In this document: positions 7,724 to 19,375 of the stretch, one piece after another | Position numbering within the stretch: position 1 is the first letter of the stretch | Layout of the letters: every line of letters starts with the position of its first letter | NCBI GenBank assembly: GCA_019746355.1 | Contig: JAIESC010000167.1 | Location: forward strand, 1-64,000 | Reading direction: 5' to 3' | Length of the DNA: 64,000 nt | Source: Xanthobacteraceae bacterium | Lineage (GTDB): Bacteria; Pseudomonadota; Alphaproteobacteria; Rhizobiales; Xanthobacteraceae | The notes under the pieces: generated by a model | What the model was told of the DNA's origin: nothing | Database searches by the model: none | Seen by the model: only the letters and a program-made list of their open reading frames with translations | Program-made: the position numbers and the translations under genes

Positions 7724-8104
7724 ATGCCCAAACCGCACATCATCTCCATTGTCGACGACGATCCGTCGGTACGTGACGCGCTGTTGGACCTGATGAACTC
7801 GCTGGGTCTCGCTGCCGAGGCATTTGCAAGTGCGGAGGCATTCCTGGCTTCGGAGTCGATTCCGTCCGTGTCGTGTCTGATTGCCGACGTGAGAATGCCT
7901 GCCATGAGCGGCGTCGAGCTTCACGGCCGTCTGAGGTCTTCCGGCCGCTCGATACCCACGATCTTGATCACGGCTCATCCGAGCGAGGAGGTGCAGGCGT
8001 CCGCGCTCAAGGACGGAGTGGTGCGCTACCTGACTAAACCTTTCAGCGATGGCGACCTGATCGCGGCGATCGACGCTGCCCTCGCATTCAGGGAAGCATG
8101 TTGA
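7724..8104 (+). CDS. Single-domain response regulator (FixJ-type receiver only)
   Basis: ATG 7724 is chosen because MPKPHIISIVDDDPSVR begins the receiver fold exactly; the longer frame back to 7628 adds a non-conserved tail. The 126 residues hold only a receiver domain: acidic pocket DDD, phospho-acceptor Asp55 in IADVRMPAMSG, Thr in LITAHPS and Lys105 in TKPF. There is no DNA-binding domain. Such stand-alone receivers act as phosphate sinks or relay proteins, or bind a partner. The resemblance to the receiver of the FixJ-type protein at 6381 suggests the same kinase (5322) could feed both. Confidence 0.85.
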   Translation: MPKPHIISIVDDDPSVRDALLDLMNSLGLAAEAFASAEAFLASESIPSVSCLIADVRMPAMSGVELHGRLRSSGRSIPTILITAHPSEEVQASALKDGVVRYLTKPFSDGDLIAAIDAALAFREAC

Positions 8105-8195
8105 TCCGCAAATGTGATGCGGTTGGCCCGTTCGCTTGTCCGGCCGGACCGGGCCTGCTATGGCTAGGCCCGATCCAGACGGGCGACATGTAACT

Positions 8196-8555
8196 ATGTC
8201 ACAAGCGCCAGGTGCACAGATTGCGGGAGTCGGCCGGCGTCTTGTCGCCGTCCTGTGCGCCCTGGCCCTGATCGTCAGCAGCCTTATTCATGCTGGCGGC
8301 CATGAGGATGCCGTCACCGAGGCGACCGCCTCCGTCGAGATAGTGGCCGGTTCTGCCGACCATGGATCAAGCGCCGACAGCAAGACGCTGGTCGCCCATC
8401 ATTGTTCGAGCTGCGTCGGCGTCGTGTTGCCCGCCATCGCGGCAAGGTCCGATGCCGCCGAGGCCATCGGCGACAGCTTGCGGTCCCCGGCCGCTCCCTT
8501 CTTGCGGGCTCACGATCCCGCGTTGCATACGCCCCCTCCCAAAGCACTGACCTGA
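8196..8555 (+). CDS. Small secreted Cys/His protein ahead of the Czc efflux genes (DUF2946-like)
   Basis: The 119-residue product has an N-terminal hydrophobic segment (LVAVLCALALIVSSLIHAGG) and a metal-ligand-like HHCSSC motif followed by a second hydrophobic stretch (VGVVLPAIAA). It resembles the DUF2946 group of small membrane or periplasmic proteins that often precede copper/zinc efflux genes. It lies 61 bp upstream of the TolC-type gene and is probably transcribed with it. The start is uncertain (ATG 8160 is possible). A role in sensing or binding the exported metal is inferred from context and the Cys/His motif only. Confidence 0.6.
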   Translation: MSQAPGAQIAGVGRRLVAVLCALALIVSSLIHAGGHEDAVTEATASVEIVAGSADHGSSADSKTLVAHHCSSCVGVVLPAIAARSDAAEAIGDSLRSPAAPFLRAHDPALHTPPPKALT

Positions 8556-8616
8556 GCGACAGCGTTTAATCGCCGGGCGCCATGCGTCCGGTCGCTTCGC
8601 AATCCGGGTTGGTCCG

Positions 8617-9891
8617 ATGTTCTTGTTCCGCATTGTTGTGCCGGGAATCGGCGCGCTTGCCTTGCTGCTTTCGGCGCTGCCGCTTCACGCGGAGCCGGCG
8701 CGCTCGATCACGCTCGCGAAGGTGCTGGCGCGCGTCAGCGCGGCCAATCCGCGGCTGGCGGTGGCCGATCGCGAAATCGGGGCCGCCTCCGGGCGGCGCA
8801 TCCAGTCCGGAGCAATCCCCAATCCGGAAATCAGCGCCACCGTGGAGAATGTCTACGGCACAGGTCCCTACAGGGGCCTCGGCGCAGCCGAGACCACGCT
8901 GCAACTCGGCCAGTTGATCGAGTTTCCCGGCAAGCGCGATGCGCGCATCGCCGCCGCGACCGCCGAGCTCGACGCGGCGCGCTGGCAGCGGCAGGCCGAG
9001 CGCCTTGAGGTGCTTTCCGAGACCGCCGTGCTGTTTGCGACGATCTTGGGCTCGCAGCGGCGCATCCAGATTTTCGACGGACTGGTCGCCGCGCTCGACG
9101 GCATGCAGCCGCTGCTGCAGCGCCGCGTCGATTCCGGCGCGTCGTCGCCCGTCGACATCGGCCGCGCCCAGGTCGCCGCGGACCTGATCCGCGCCGAAAA
9201 AGAGCGGGCGCAGACCGCACTCGATATTGCACGGCGGGAGCTCGCCGTGCTGATGGGCAAGTCCGCGCCGGATTTCGGCCCGGCGGTCGGCGACTTCGGC
9301 GCGATCGGCACTCCGCCTGCGTTTGCCACGCTGGTCCGGGCGCTCGACGATCATCCGCAGTTGAGCCGCTGGACCGCCGTGCGCGCGCAGCGCAAGGCGG
9401 ACGTGCTCTCTGCCCGCCTGAAGCCCGCCCCGGATGTACGCCTCGGCGTCGGCTACCGGCATTTCCGCGAGACCCGCGACAACGCCATGACCTTCGACAT
9501 CGCCGCGGTCATCCCGCTGTGGGACCAGAACCGGGGCGCGATCATGGCCGCGCAGGAGACGCTGGCCAAAACCGACGCCGAGCGCTCGGTCAACAAGTCC
9601 GCGCTGACGGTGCTGCTGGGCCGCGCCTACGAAATCGCGCGCGGCGCACAGCGCGAGCTGAACCTGCTGCAGTCGTCGACCATACCCAAGGCCCGCGAAG
9701 CGATCCGCGCCGTCGAGGAAGGCTACGCGCAGGGCCGGTTCAGCCTGATCGAGCTGCTCGATACCCAGGCCGCCTTTGCGCAGGCCATGCAGCGCGAGGC
9801 GGACGCACTGGTCGCCTTTCACGCCGCGATCGCCACGCTGGAGTGGCTGACCGGCGCACCGGTTTCCTTGAGCCGCGCGAGGCCGCGATGA
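8617..9891 (+). CDS. CzcC-like outer-membrane efflux channel (TolC family)
   Basis: The 424-residue protein has a signal peptide (IGALALLLSALPLHAEP) and two repeated TolC/OEP halves rich in alpha-helical heptads (residues about 30-210 and 225-415), for example LGQLIEFPGKRDARIAAATA and IELLDTQAAFAQAMQREAD. It would form the outer-membrane exit duct of a tripartite metal efflux pump. Its stop overlaps the adaptor start (ATGA at 9888-9891), so translation is probably coupled. The order C-B-A is that of czcCBA operons. The metal is not shown by this gene; the RND subunit points to the Czc/Cnr type. Confidence 0.9.
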   Translation: MFLFRIVVPGIGALALLLSALPLHAEPARSITLAKVLARVSAANPRLAVADREIGAASGRRIQSGAIPNPEISATVENVYGTGPYRGLGAAETTLQLGQLIEFPGKRDARIAAATAELDAARWQRQAERLEVLSETAVLFATILGSQRRIQIFDGLVAALDGMQPLLQRRVDSGASSPVDIGRAQVAADLIRAEKERAQTALDIARRELAVLMGKSAPDFGPAVGDFGAIGTPPAFATLVRALDDHPQLSRWTAVRAQRKADVLSARLKPAPDVRLGVGYRHFRETRDNAMTFDIAAVIPLWDQNRGAIMAAQETLAKTDAERSVNKSALTVLLGRAYEIARGAQRELNLLQSSTIPKAREAIRAVEEGYAQGRFSLIELLDTQAAFAQAMQREADALVAFHAAIATLEWLTGAPVSLSRARPR

Positions 9892-10850
9892 AGCATTTCG
9901 CCCGTAATATCATCCTCGCCATCGTCGTCATCGGGGCGATGGTGGCGGCGTTTCAGTACATGGGTCCATCGGGTGGCTCGATCAAGCCGCACGGCGGTCA
10001 CGGGCACGGCGCTGGCGATCACGCGCACGGCGAAGGAAAGGTGGAGCTCAGCGACGCAAAGGTCGCGGCGTCCGGGATCGAACTCGTCACGGCAGGCCCG
10101 GCTACGCTGCACGAAAGCGTTCTGCTCAACGGCATCCTGCAGCCGAACCAGGAAGCGCTCGCGCAAGTTACGCCGCGTTTTCCCGGCATCATCCGTGAAA
10201 TCAGTAAACGCGTCGGCGATCGCGTCGAGAAGAACGAGATTCTCGGCAAGATTGAGAGCAACCAGAGCCTGACGGTTTACGATCTGCGCGCGCCGTTCGG
10301 CGGAACGGTGATCGAGCGGCAAGCCGCGCTCGGCGAGTTCGCCTCCGAGCAGAAGCCGGTATTCGTCATTGCCGACCTTTCCACCGTCTGGGCCGATTTC
10401 GCGGTCTACCGGCGCGATCTCGGGCGCATCCAGCCCGGCAACACCGTCATCGTCAGCACCGACGACGGGCTCCCGCCGCTCGAGGGGAAGCTCGCTTATG
10501 TGGCCCCGGTCGGCAGCGCGGAAACCCAGACCGCGCTGGCGCGTGCGGTTCTGCCCAATGGCGAGCGCCGCCTGCGTCCCGGGCTGTTCGTCACCGGCCG
10601 GGTTCTGCTCAGCGCCAGGCCGGCGCAGGTCGCCATCAAGACCAGCGCGCTGCAGACGATCGAAAACCGCACCGTGGTTTTCGTGCGCTCCGGTGACGCG
10701 TTCGAAGCGCGCGATGTCGAGATCGGCCATCGCGACGCCGAGCACGCCGAGATCCTGTTCGGAATCATGGAAGGCGACGTCTACGCCGCAAAGAACAGCT
10801 TCGTGATCAAGGCCGAGCTCGGCAAGGCATCGGCGGCCCATGAACACTAG
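9888..10850 (+). CDS. CzcB-like periplasmic adaptor of RND metal efflux pump
   Basis: This 320-residue membrane-fusion protein has an N-terminal anchor (NIILAIVVIGAMVAAFQYMG) and a short His-rich metal-binding stretch (HGGHGHGAGDHAHGEG, residues about 34-49). It then shows barrel-sandwich and beta-barrel domains (QVTPRFPGIIREISKRVGD; YDLRAPFGGTVIERQAALGE; GLFVTGRVLL). It would link the inner-membrane pump at 10887 to the outer-membrane channel at 8617 and may deliver metal through its His-rich region. The ATG overlaps the upstream stop by 4 bp. The chain is short for a CzcB protein because it lacks a long C-terminal domain. Confidence 0.9.
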   Translation: MKHFARNIILAIVVIGAMVAAFQYMGPSGGSIKPHGGHGHGAGDHAHGEGKVELSDAKVAASGIELVTAGPATLHESVLLNGILQPNQEALAQVTPRFPGIIREISKRVGDRVEKNEILGKIESNQSLTVYDLRAPFGGTVIERQAALGEFASEQKPVFVIADLSTVWADFAVYRRDLGRIQPGNTVIVSTDDGLPPLEGKLAYVAPVGSAETQTALARAVLPNGERRLRPGLFVTGRVLLSARPAQVAIKTSALQTIENRTVVFVRSGDAFEARDVEIGHRDAEHAEILFGIMEGDVYAAKNSFVIKAELGKASAAHEH

Positions 10851-10862
10851 AGGAAGCACTGA

Positions 10863-14467
<3,605 letters not shown>

Positions 14468-14470
14468 CCG

Positions 14471-14935
14471 ATGCCCAGAGCGCACTGGATGTCGCTGCTG
14501 GCAGCGCTGGCGGTACTGCCGCCAGCGAACGCCAAGGACCTCTTGTCGCTGAGCCGATTGCTGACACCGGCCTACACGGCAATGAATTATGCCGCGGTAT
14601 GCGCCAGCCACCCGCCATGGGCTGTGAGCCAGCCGACGGGCAGCCGGGGGACAGCCGTGAACTACGCCGAACACGTCAAGGACGAAATCATCGCGGGGCT
14701 GTCCTATGACGAGGCATTGAAAGTGCTCCGGCTTGCGGCGGATGACGCACGAGCCGACACGCGCGAGCGTTTGCGAGCCAGCGTTGCCGTTGACCAAGCA
14801 GACGTCAAAGCCGTGGGATTGAAATCGTGGTGCGAAGGCTACGCCACGGGATTCATAGCAGCGCTGATCGAAACCCACGACAACAACCACGAGGCATTCT
14901 TGGAACAGTTGAGGCAGTCGAAATTTGCAAGATAA
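14471..14935 (+). CDS. Secreted protein of unknown function, last gene of the efflux operon
   Basis: The 154-residue product starts three bases after the previous stop and has a signal peptide (MPRAHWMSLLAALAVLPPANA). The mature part is predicted to be mostly helical, with two cysteines (VCASHPPW and KSWCEGYATGF) that could form a disulphide in the periplasm, and a C-terminal acidic/His stretch (ETHDNNHEAFLEQLRQ). I do not recognise the family. The tight spacing makes co-transcription with the Czc-type genes very likely, so a role in metal homeostasis is possible but unproven. Confidence 0.6.
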   Translation: MPRAHWMSLLAALAVLPPANAKDLLSLSRLLTPAYTAMNYAAVCASHPPWAVSQPTGSRGTAVNYAEHVKDEIIAGLSYDEALKVLRLAADDARADTRERLRASVAVDQADVKAVGLKSWCEGYATGFIAALIETHDNNHEAFLEQLRQSKFAR

Positions 14936-15276
14936 TCGGGATGCCACCTTTGCGGCGCGATGAACAATCGTTGGCACTCACGAGCCTTGCGATCGATCGC
15001 AGGCCCGCGCGGCTGCTTCGGCGATGGCAGCTCGCCCGTTTCGGACCGGCAGGTCATCGGCCTTCACGCTCGAACGCCGAGCGTGCGCGACGCTGGGGCG
15101 GAGGGACCCCAATCGATATGGCAATTGTTACCTTTGCTCCGGGCTCACGCATTCGTGAAACTCGGGCGCGAGAAGCGCCAATCCCGGAACCCGATCTTTT
15201 CCGGTCGGACGACGAGCTGGCGGAGCATGGCGTCGGCAGACTTGCGAAGCTATCTTTTCGATTTCGCCCGTCGTGA
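14936..15276. other. Gap of 341 bp without a supported gene
   Basis: Several frames stay open here, including an extension of a frame overlapping the preceding gene, but none has a convincing start, ribosome site or recognisable domain. No strong hairpin was seen. It probably holds the promoter of the CDF gene and possibly the decayed end of another gene. Confidence 0.4.
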
Positions 15277-16275
15277 ATGGACACCGGAAGAGAGCGGAAA
15301 TCAGCCTCGATGCCAGGGAACCGGGCTAGCGAAGCGGCCGACGATCGCGCTGGCCATGACCACGCGCACGCGCATGGCGGTCACGACCATTCGCATACGC
15401 CCAAATCCTTCGGCTTCGCGTTCGCGTTGGGCGCAGGGCTCAACACTGCGTTTGTCGCCGCTGAAGCAGTCTTCGGCATTCTCAGCAATTCCACCGCGTT
15501 GCTCGCCGACGCGGCTCACAACCTCAGTGACGTGCTTGGTCTGCTGATCGCATGGGCCGCCGCGGGCCTGTCGCGACGCGCGCCGACGGCCCGCTACACC
15601 TACGGCTGGCGCAGTTCGTCGATTCTCGCAGCCCTGTTCAACGCGCTTTTCCTACTTGTGGCTGTTGGAGGTATCGCCTGGGAGGCGATCCAGCGTTTCT
15701 CAAGGCCCGAGCCGGTTGCGGAGTGGACGGTCATCGTCGTCGCGCTGATCGGTATCTTCATCAACGGCTTCACGGCATGGCTGTTCGCGTCCGGGCGCAA
15801 GGACGACATCAACATTGAGGGCGCGTTCCTTCACATGGCGGCCGATGCCGCCGTATCCGCCGGTGTCGTGGCCGCGGCCCTCGTCATCGTGTTCACGAAG
15901 GCGTTGTGGATCGATCCTGCCGTCAGCCTTGTTATTTGTGGCGTGATCGTCTGGAGCACCTGGAGGCTCCTGAACAACTCGGTGCGCATGTCCTTGAGCG
16001 CTGTGCCAGGTTCCATCGATCCCGGTGAGGTTCGCAAATTCATCGAGCAACTCCCCGGGATCGCTTCGATCCACGACCTGCACGTCTGGCCGATCAGCAC
16101 GACGGAAACGGCGCTGACGTGTCATCTGGTCATGCCGGCGGGCCATCCGGGGGATATGTTCTTGATAAGGACCGCGCAGGAACTGGCTCGCCGGTTTGCG
16201 ATTGGCCATACCACCCTGCAAATCGAGGTCAGCAGGAATGCGGCCTGCGCCTTGGAACCCGATTCTGTCGTATAG
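15277..16275 (+). CDS. Cation diffusion facilitator (CzcD/ZitB-type Zn2+/Cd2+/Co2+ exporter)
   Basis: The 332-residue inner-membrane exporter has six predicted helices. A His-rich N-terminus (HDHAHAHGGHDHSH, residues about 27-40) precedes the first helix. Helix II carries the metal-site motif HNLSD (ADAAHNLSDVLG) and helix V carries HMAADAAVSAGV, the HxxxD/DxxxD pair of Zn-transporting CDFs. The C-terminal cytoplasmic ferredoxin-like domain includes IASIHDLHVWPIS. It would pump zinc or similar metals from the cytoplasm by proton exchange and so supply the outer Czc-type system. ATG 15310 is an alternative start. Confidence 0.9.
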   Translation: MDTGRERKSASMPGNRASEAADDRAGHDHAHAHGGHDHSHTPKSFGFAFALGAGLNTAFVAAEAVFGILSNSTALLADAAHNLSDVLGLLIAWAAAGLSRRAPTARYTYGWRSSSILAALFNALFLLVAVGGIAWEAIQRFSRPEPVAEWTVIVVALIGIFINGFTAWLFASGRKDDINIEGAFLHMAADAAVSAGVVAAALVIVFTKALWIDPAVSLVICGVIVWSTWRLLNNSVRMSLSAVPGSIDPGEVRKFIEQLPGIASIHDLHVWPISTTETALTCHLVMPAGHPGDMFLIRTAQELARRFAIGHTTLQIEVSRNAACALEPDSVV

Positions 16276-16304
16276 TCGCAAACACGACGGCCTATCCTGG
16301 TGCG

Positions 16305-17357
16305 ATGAATAAAATCGCGATCATTTATGCTCTGGCGTCTGCCGCCTTGTTCGGCATCTCGACGCCTGCCGCCAAAGTCCTCATCGGATCGATTCATCCC
16401 GCGCTGCTCGCCGGACTTCTGTATTGCGGCGCGGGCCTCGGCGTGGCGGTGCTGCGGCGGACGCTGCCGCTGATCGTTTCACGCTCCCCGGAAGCCGCGC
16501 TGACCCGCAATGAGCTGCCGTGGCTCGCCGGTGCGATCGCCGTCGGCGGGGTGCTTGGCCCGCTGCTGTTGATGGCGGGACTGGCCCGCACCGAAGCGGT
16601 GGCCGCTTCGCTGCTGCTTGCGCTCGAAGGTGCGGCAACGGCCGTGATGGCGTGGTTCATCTTTCATGAGAATTTCGATCGCCGCATCGCCCTCGGCATG
16701 GGCTTTCTGATGGCGGGCGCTGTGGTGTTGTCGTGGTCCGGCGCGCCGACCTTCGGCAGCGTCGTCGGCCCGCTTGCCATCGTCGGCGCATGCCTCTGCT
16801 GGGGCCTGGACAACAACCTGACGCGCAAAGTGTCGCTGGCCGATCCGCTGCAGATCGTCGAGATCAAAGGCCTGATTGCGGGCCCCTTCAATCTCGGTCT
16901 TGGCCTGTTGCTCGGTGCAGCCATTCCAGGCCTTTCGATAGCTGTTGTTGCCGGCTTGATCGGATTCATCGGCTACGGGGTGAGCCTCGCGCTTTTTGTG
17001 ATGGCTCTGCGCAGTCTCGGAACGGCCCGAACGGGGGCTTACTTCTCCACGGCTCCGTTCATAGGCAGCGCGGTTGCGGTGCTCATGCTTGGCGAACCGG
17101 TGACGGCGCAGCTTGTGATCGCCGGTGCCTTGATCGCGGCGGGACTATGGCTGCACGTGACCGAACATCACGAGCACGAGCACATTCATGAGGCCTTGGT
17201 TCATGCCCATCCGCATGTGCACGACGAACACCACCTGCACAGCCATGGCGCGCTCGATCCGCCCGGCGAGCCGCACATGCACGTCCACGAGCACAAGCCG
17301 CTTCGCCATGCCCATCCGCATACGCCGGACATGCATCACACTCACCGTCATCGATAG
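16305..17357 (+). CDS. EamA/DMT-family permease with a His-rich C-terminal tail
   Basis: The 350-residue protein has ten predicted helices in two EamA repeats (residues about 5-140 and 150-280; the second has LGTARTGAYFSTAPFIGSAV). The last 66 residues form a cytoplasmic or periplasmic tail with 24 histidines (HEHEHIHEALVHAHPHVHDE and HAHPHTPDMHHTHRHR). Most EamA permeases lack such a tail; here it strongly suggests metal binding, and the gene lies 29 bp after a CDF exporter. It may export a metal or a metal-chelating metabolite. The start ATG 16305 matches the first helix; a longer frame reads back into the CDF gene and is not used. Confidence 0.85.
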   Translation: MNKIAIIYALASAALFGISTPAAKVLIGSIHPALLAGLLYCGAGLGVAVLRRTLPLIVSRSPEAALTRNELPWLAGAIAVGGVLGPLLLMAGLARTEAVAASLLLALEGAATAVMAWFIFHENFDRRIALGMGFLMAGAVVLSWSGAPTFGSVVGPLAIVGACLCWGLDNNLTRKVSLADPLQIVEIKGLIAGPFNLGLGLLLGAAIPGLSIAVVAGLIGFIGYGVSLALFVMALRSLGTARTGAYFSTAPFIGSAVAVLMLGEPVTAQLVIAGALIAAGLWLHVTEHHEHEHIHEALVHAHPHVHDEHHLHSHGALDPPGEPHMHVHEHKPLRHAHPHTPDMHHTHRHR

Positions 17358-17491
17358 TTCACGCTGTGCGCCGCGTGGCGGTTGCTTCTGCGTTGGTAGG
17401 CATGGCAGCCAGCAGAACGCCAATGGTGGCACTGTGTTAAGTGCCGCCGCTAGCGCTGCCTTCGGTCAAAACTGGAGACGGAAAGAACGTG

Positions 17492-17656
17492 TTACCTGTG
17501 GTGGTGATGATGATGGCGCCGGTGATGGTGGTGGTGCCGGCGATAATGATGGTGGTGCTGCTGCACTTGATGCGCTGTCGCCATCTGCAACTGTGGCAGA
17601 AGCCGTGAATGCCGCCAGGCCCTCAGCCGTCAGAACGGCCACAAAAGCGTTGCCAT
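17492..17656 (-). pseudogene. Small His-rich secreted protein gene, reading frame broken
   Basis: On the minus strand a strong ribosome site (GGAGGG) and ATG (17656) follow the previous His-rich gene by 31 bp, but that frame stops after eight codons. Another frame encodes a signal-peptide-like stretch (NAFVAVLTAEGLAAFTASAT). The original frame then yields HQVQQHHHHYRRHHHHH and a final RRHHHHHHR before TAA at 17494-17492. A one-base loss near 17650 and a one-base gain near 17585 would explain it. The His block also opens with its own ATG (17584), giving a possible 30-residue peptide. Intended product: a periplasmic metal-binding peptide of about 55 residues. Confidence 0.55.
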
Positions 17657-17686
17657 TGATCGCCCTCCAATGACTTGACGTGACGT

Positions 17687-17998
17687 CTAGTCGCAAACAC
17701 GGACGCGCCGGATCACATGGCGTCCATATTGATCAATAAACCTTCGACGCTCGATCCAGCATTCACCGGCATATGGGTAAGGCGCCGTGGCGGCCAGCCC
17801 GCCCAGGAGAGCACCGCCAACGCTCGCCGGACCGAGCCAGCCGTGCCCATGATGGTGGTGGCCGTGGTGGTGGCCGTGGTGATGCCCGTGCTGCGCCGCG
17901 GCGGGTTGGCTTCCTGCCATCGTAAGAGCCAGGGCGCCAGCGCCGATAACGCCGGCCATGCCTGCTTTTCGCTTGTCGATCACTTGACTGGCTTTCAT
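17687..17998 (-). CDS. Small secreted protein with His/Gly-rich region
   Basis: The 103-residue product starts at ATG 17998 (MKASQVIDKRKAGMAG) and has a signal peptide ending at AAAQ. A block of Gly/His repeats (HGHHHGHHHGHHHHGHGW) follows, then a Gly/Ala-rich hydrophobic stretch (ASVGGALLGGLAA), and a C-terminal region with two cysteines (GECWIERRRF and RRVRVCD) typical of small surface proteins in this group. It is oriented opposite to the DMT permease and is followed on its own strand by a second, broken His-rich gene. A periplasmic or surface metal buffer is inferred. Longer starts (18031, 18145) are possible but add no signal. Confidence 0.7.
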   Translation of the reverse strand: MKASQVIDKRKAGMAGVIGAGALALTMAGSQPAAAQHGHHHGHHHGHHHHGHGWLGPASVGGALLGGLAATAPYPYAGECWIERRRFIDQYGRHVIRRVRVCD

Positions 17999-18280
17999 CT
18001 GCGTCGCCTGCCTCAAACCTGGAAGACTCATGTTCGTTCCGGATTGTGGCTGTTTGTGTCGGGCAGCTCGGCGCATTATGCCGCAGGCCATTTTTGCTTT
18101 GACGTTGATGAACGGTCGTTCAGCGCGCCGCTTTGGTGTGACCATAGGCGACGAATATCTGGACCCAACCCAGGGGGGACTGTCGATTCGAGCTTGGTAC
18201 TACTGCCGCACCAAGCAAGCTGGCTGAATTCAGCCACCGACAATACATGGATAGATCGCAGAGAGCTTTGAGGCGCTGAT

Positions 18281-18415
18281 ATGGCTACGGCTGTTCCGTT
18301 GAAGATGCGCATCGAAGGCATGGATTGCGCCGCATGCGCTCTCAAGATTGAAGATGCCGTGCGCCGCATGCCGGGCGTCAGCGATATATCGCCCCACCAA
18401 GTAGTCCACGCTTGA
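18281..18415 (+). pseudogene. N-terminal fragment of a heavy-metal P1B-type ATPase (HMA domain)
   Basis: The 44-codon frame reads MATAVPLKMRIEGMDCAACA and continues LKIEDAVRRMPGVSDI, the first half of a heavy-metal-associated domain with the GMDCxxC metal motif. After GVSDI the similarity ends abruptly (SPHQVVHA, stop). No later part of a ZntA/CadA-type ATPase (TGES, CPC, DKTGT) occurs downstream; a methyltransferase follows. The gene has been truncated by deletion or insertion near 18395. The start and first residues are intact, so a short metal-binding peptide may still be made. Confidence 0.75.
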
Positions 18416-18537
18416 TTGCGGCTTCACGCGCGTATGATGCGTTCGTGAGATGGGACTGCTGGTACGGTCCGCCGCGCGCGATGTGCGCCTTGCCGATCCT
18501 GCTGCCGACGAAAAAAGTGAACACGAGATCGTCCCGC

Positions 18538-19152
18538 ATGGGCTTCTATCAAGATCGGATCCTGCCACATTTGATCAATCTGGCGATGCGCCAGCGCAAT
18601 CTGGCGATCTACCGCCAACGCCTGATGCCCGCGGCCCGAGGACGCGTCCTGGAGGTGGGGATCGGTTCCGGTTTCAATCTGCCCTACTACACGGCCAACG
18701 TAGAACGCGTGGTTGGGCTTGATCCGTCACCGAAGCTGCTGGAAATGACACGCGGCGCGGCGGGTCGCGTTCGTATTCCGGTCGACCTGATCGAGAGCAG
18801 CGCCGAGTCAATCCCGCTGGACAGCGGCAGCATTGATACGATCGTGACCACTTGGACGATGTGCAGCATCCCGGACATCCAGCGGGCGCTCGACGAAATG
18901 CGACGCGTCTTGAGGCCCGGAGGCCGCCTGTTGTTTGTCGAGCATGGGCGCTCACCGGACCTCGGCGTTCGCCGGTGGCAGGATGCTCTGACGCCCGCCT
19001 GGCGGCGCATCAGCGGGGGGTGTCATCTCAATCGCGCCATCAGCGAATTGATCGAGACTGCAGGCTTTCGGGTCGAACGGCTCGAGACAGGCTACACGCA
19101 GGGACCACGGCCGATGACCTTCATGTACGAAGGGAGCGCCGAGCCGCGCTGA
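18538..19152 (+). CDS. Class I SAM-dependent methyltransferase
   Basis: The 204-residue protein starts at ATG 18538, where homology-like sequence begins (MGFYQDRILPHLINLAM). It has a Rossmann methyltransferase fold with SAM-binding motif I VLEVGIGSGFNLPYY, an acidic motif II (VVGLDPSPKLLEM), and later motifs TTWTMCSIPDIQRALDE and RVLRPGGRLLFVEHG. It is close to the UbiE/phospholipid N-methyltransferase-like group, often annotated only as methyltransferase type 11. The substrate is unknown. Its position after the HMA fragment suggests it may have been brought next to the metal genes by the event that removed the ATPase. Confidence 0.85.
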   Translation: MGFYQDRILPHLINLAMRQRNLAIYRQRLMPAARGRVLEVGIGSGFNLPYYTANVERVVGLDPSPKLLEMTRGAAGRVRIPVDLIESSAESIPLDSGSIDTIVTTWTMCSIPDIQRALDEMRRVLRPGGRLLFVEHGRSPDLGVRRWQDALTPAWRRISGGCHLNRAISELIETAGFRVERLETGYTQGPRPMTFMYEGSAEPR

Positions 19153-19251
19153 AGAATACCCGGCATCGCATACTGGCTATCGCCTTCGCAGTTGGCGGCC
19201 ACCACGCGACGCCCGATCCTTGGGTGGCTCCGGTGCTGCATTTGATTTATG

Positions 19252-19266
19252 TTCTCGTTTTGTGCT
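19252..19266. promoter_or_regulatory. Degenerate LexA (SOS) box
   Basis: GTTCTCGTTTTGTGC matches the alphaproteobacterial LexA operator GTTC-N7-GTTC at seven of eight specified positions (GTGC instead of the second GTTC); the spacer TCGTTTT resembles that of known imuA-type SOS promoters. No SOS gene follows directly, so it is either a relic promoter or drives the non-coding stretch. Confidence 0.3.
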
Positions 19267-19340
19267 ATATCCGGACCATCCCCGCTCGTTCGAGGGCGTC
19301 ATCCGGGTGATTCCGTTGGTGGAGCGGGGAGCGGTGCGCA

Positions 19341-19375
19341 TAGCGCGTCGAAGACGCGCGTGAACGCGCTGGTGG
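19341..19375 (+). repeat. Left arm of perfect 35-bp inverted repeat
   Basis: Begins TAGCGCGTCGAAGACGCGCG and is exactly reverse-complementary to 19811-19845, 435 bp away. Each arm is also partly self-complementary (ACGCGCG, GCGCGT), so each can fold alone. Confidence 0.8.

Noticed and set aside
14960..15547. 195-codon open frame overlapping the start of the CDF gene
   Set aside because: Arg/Ser/Thr-rich nonsense in a different frame from the clear CDF exporter.
17358..17690. Asp/Gly-rich plus-strand protein in the His-rich region
   Set aside because: The Gly/Asp run is the antisense reading of the minus-strand histidine codons.
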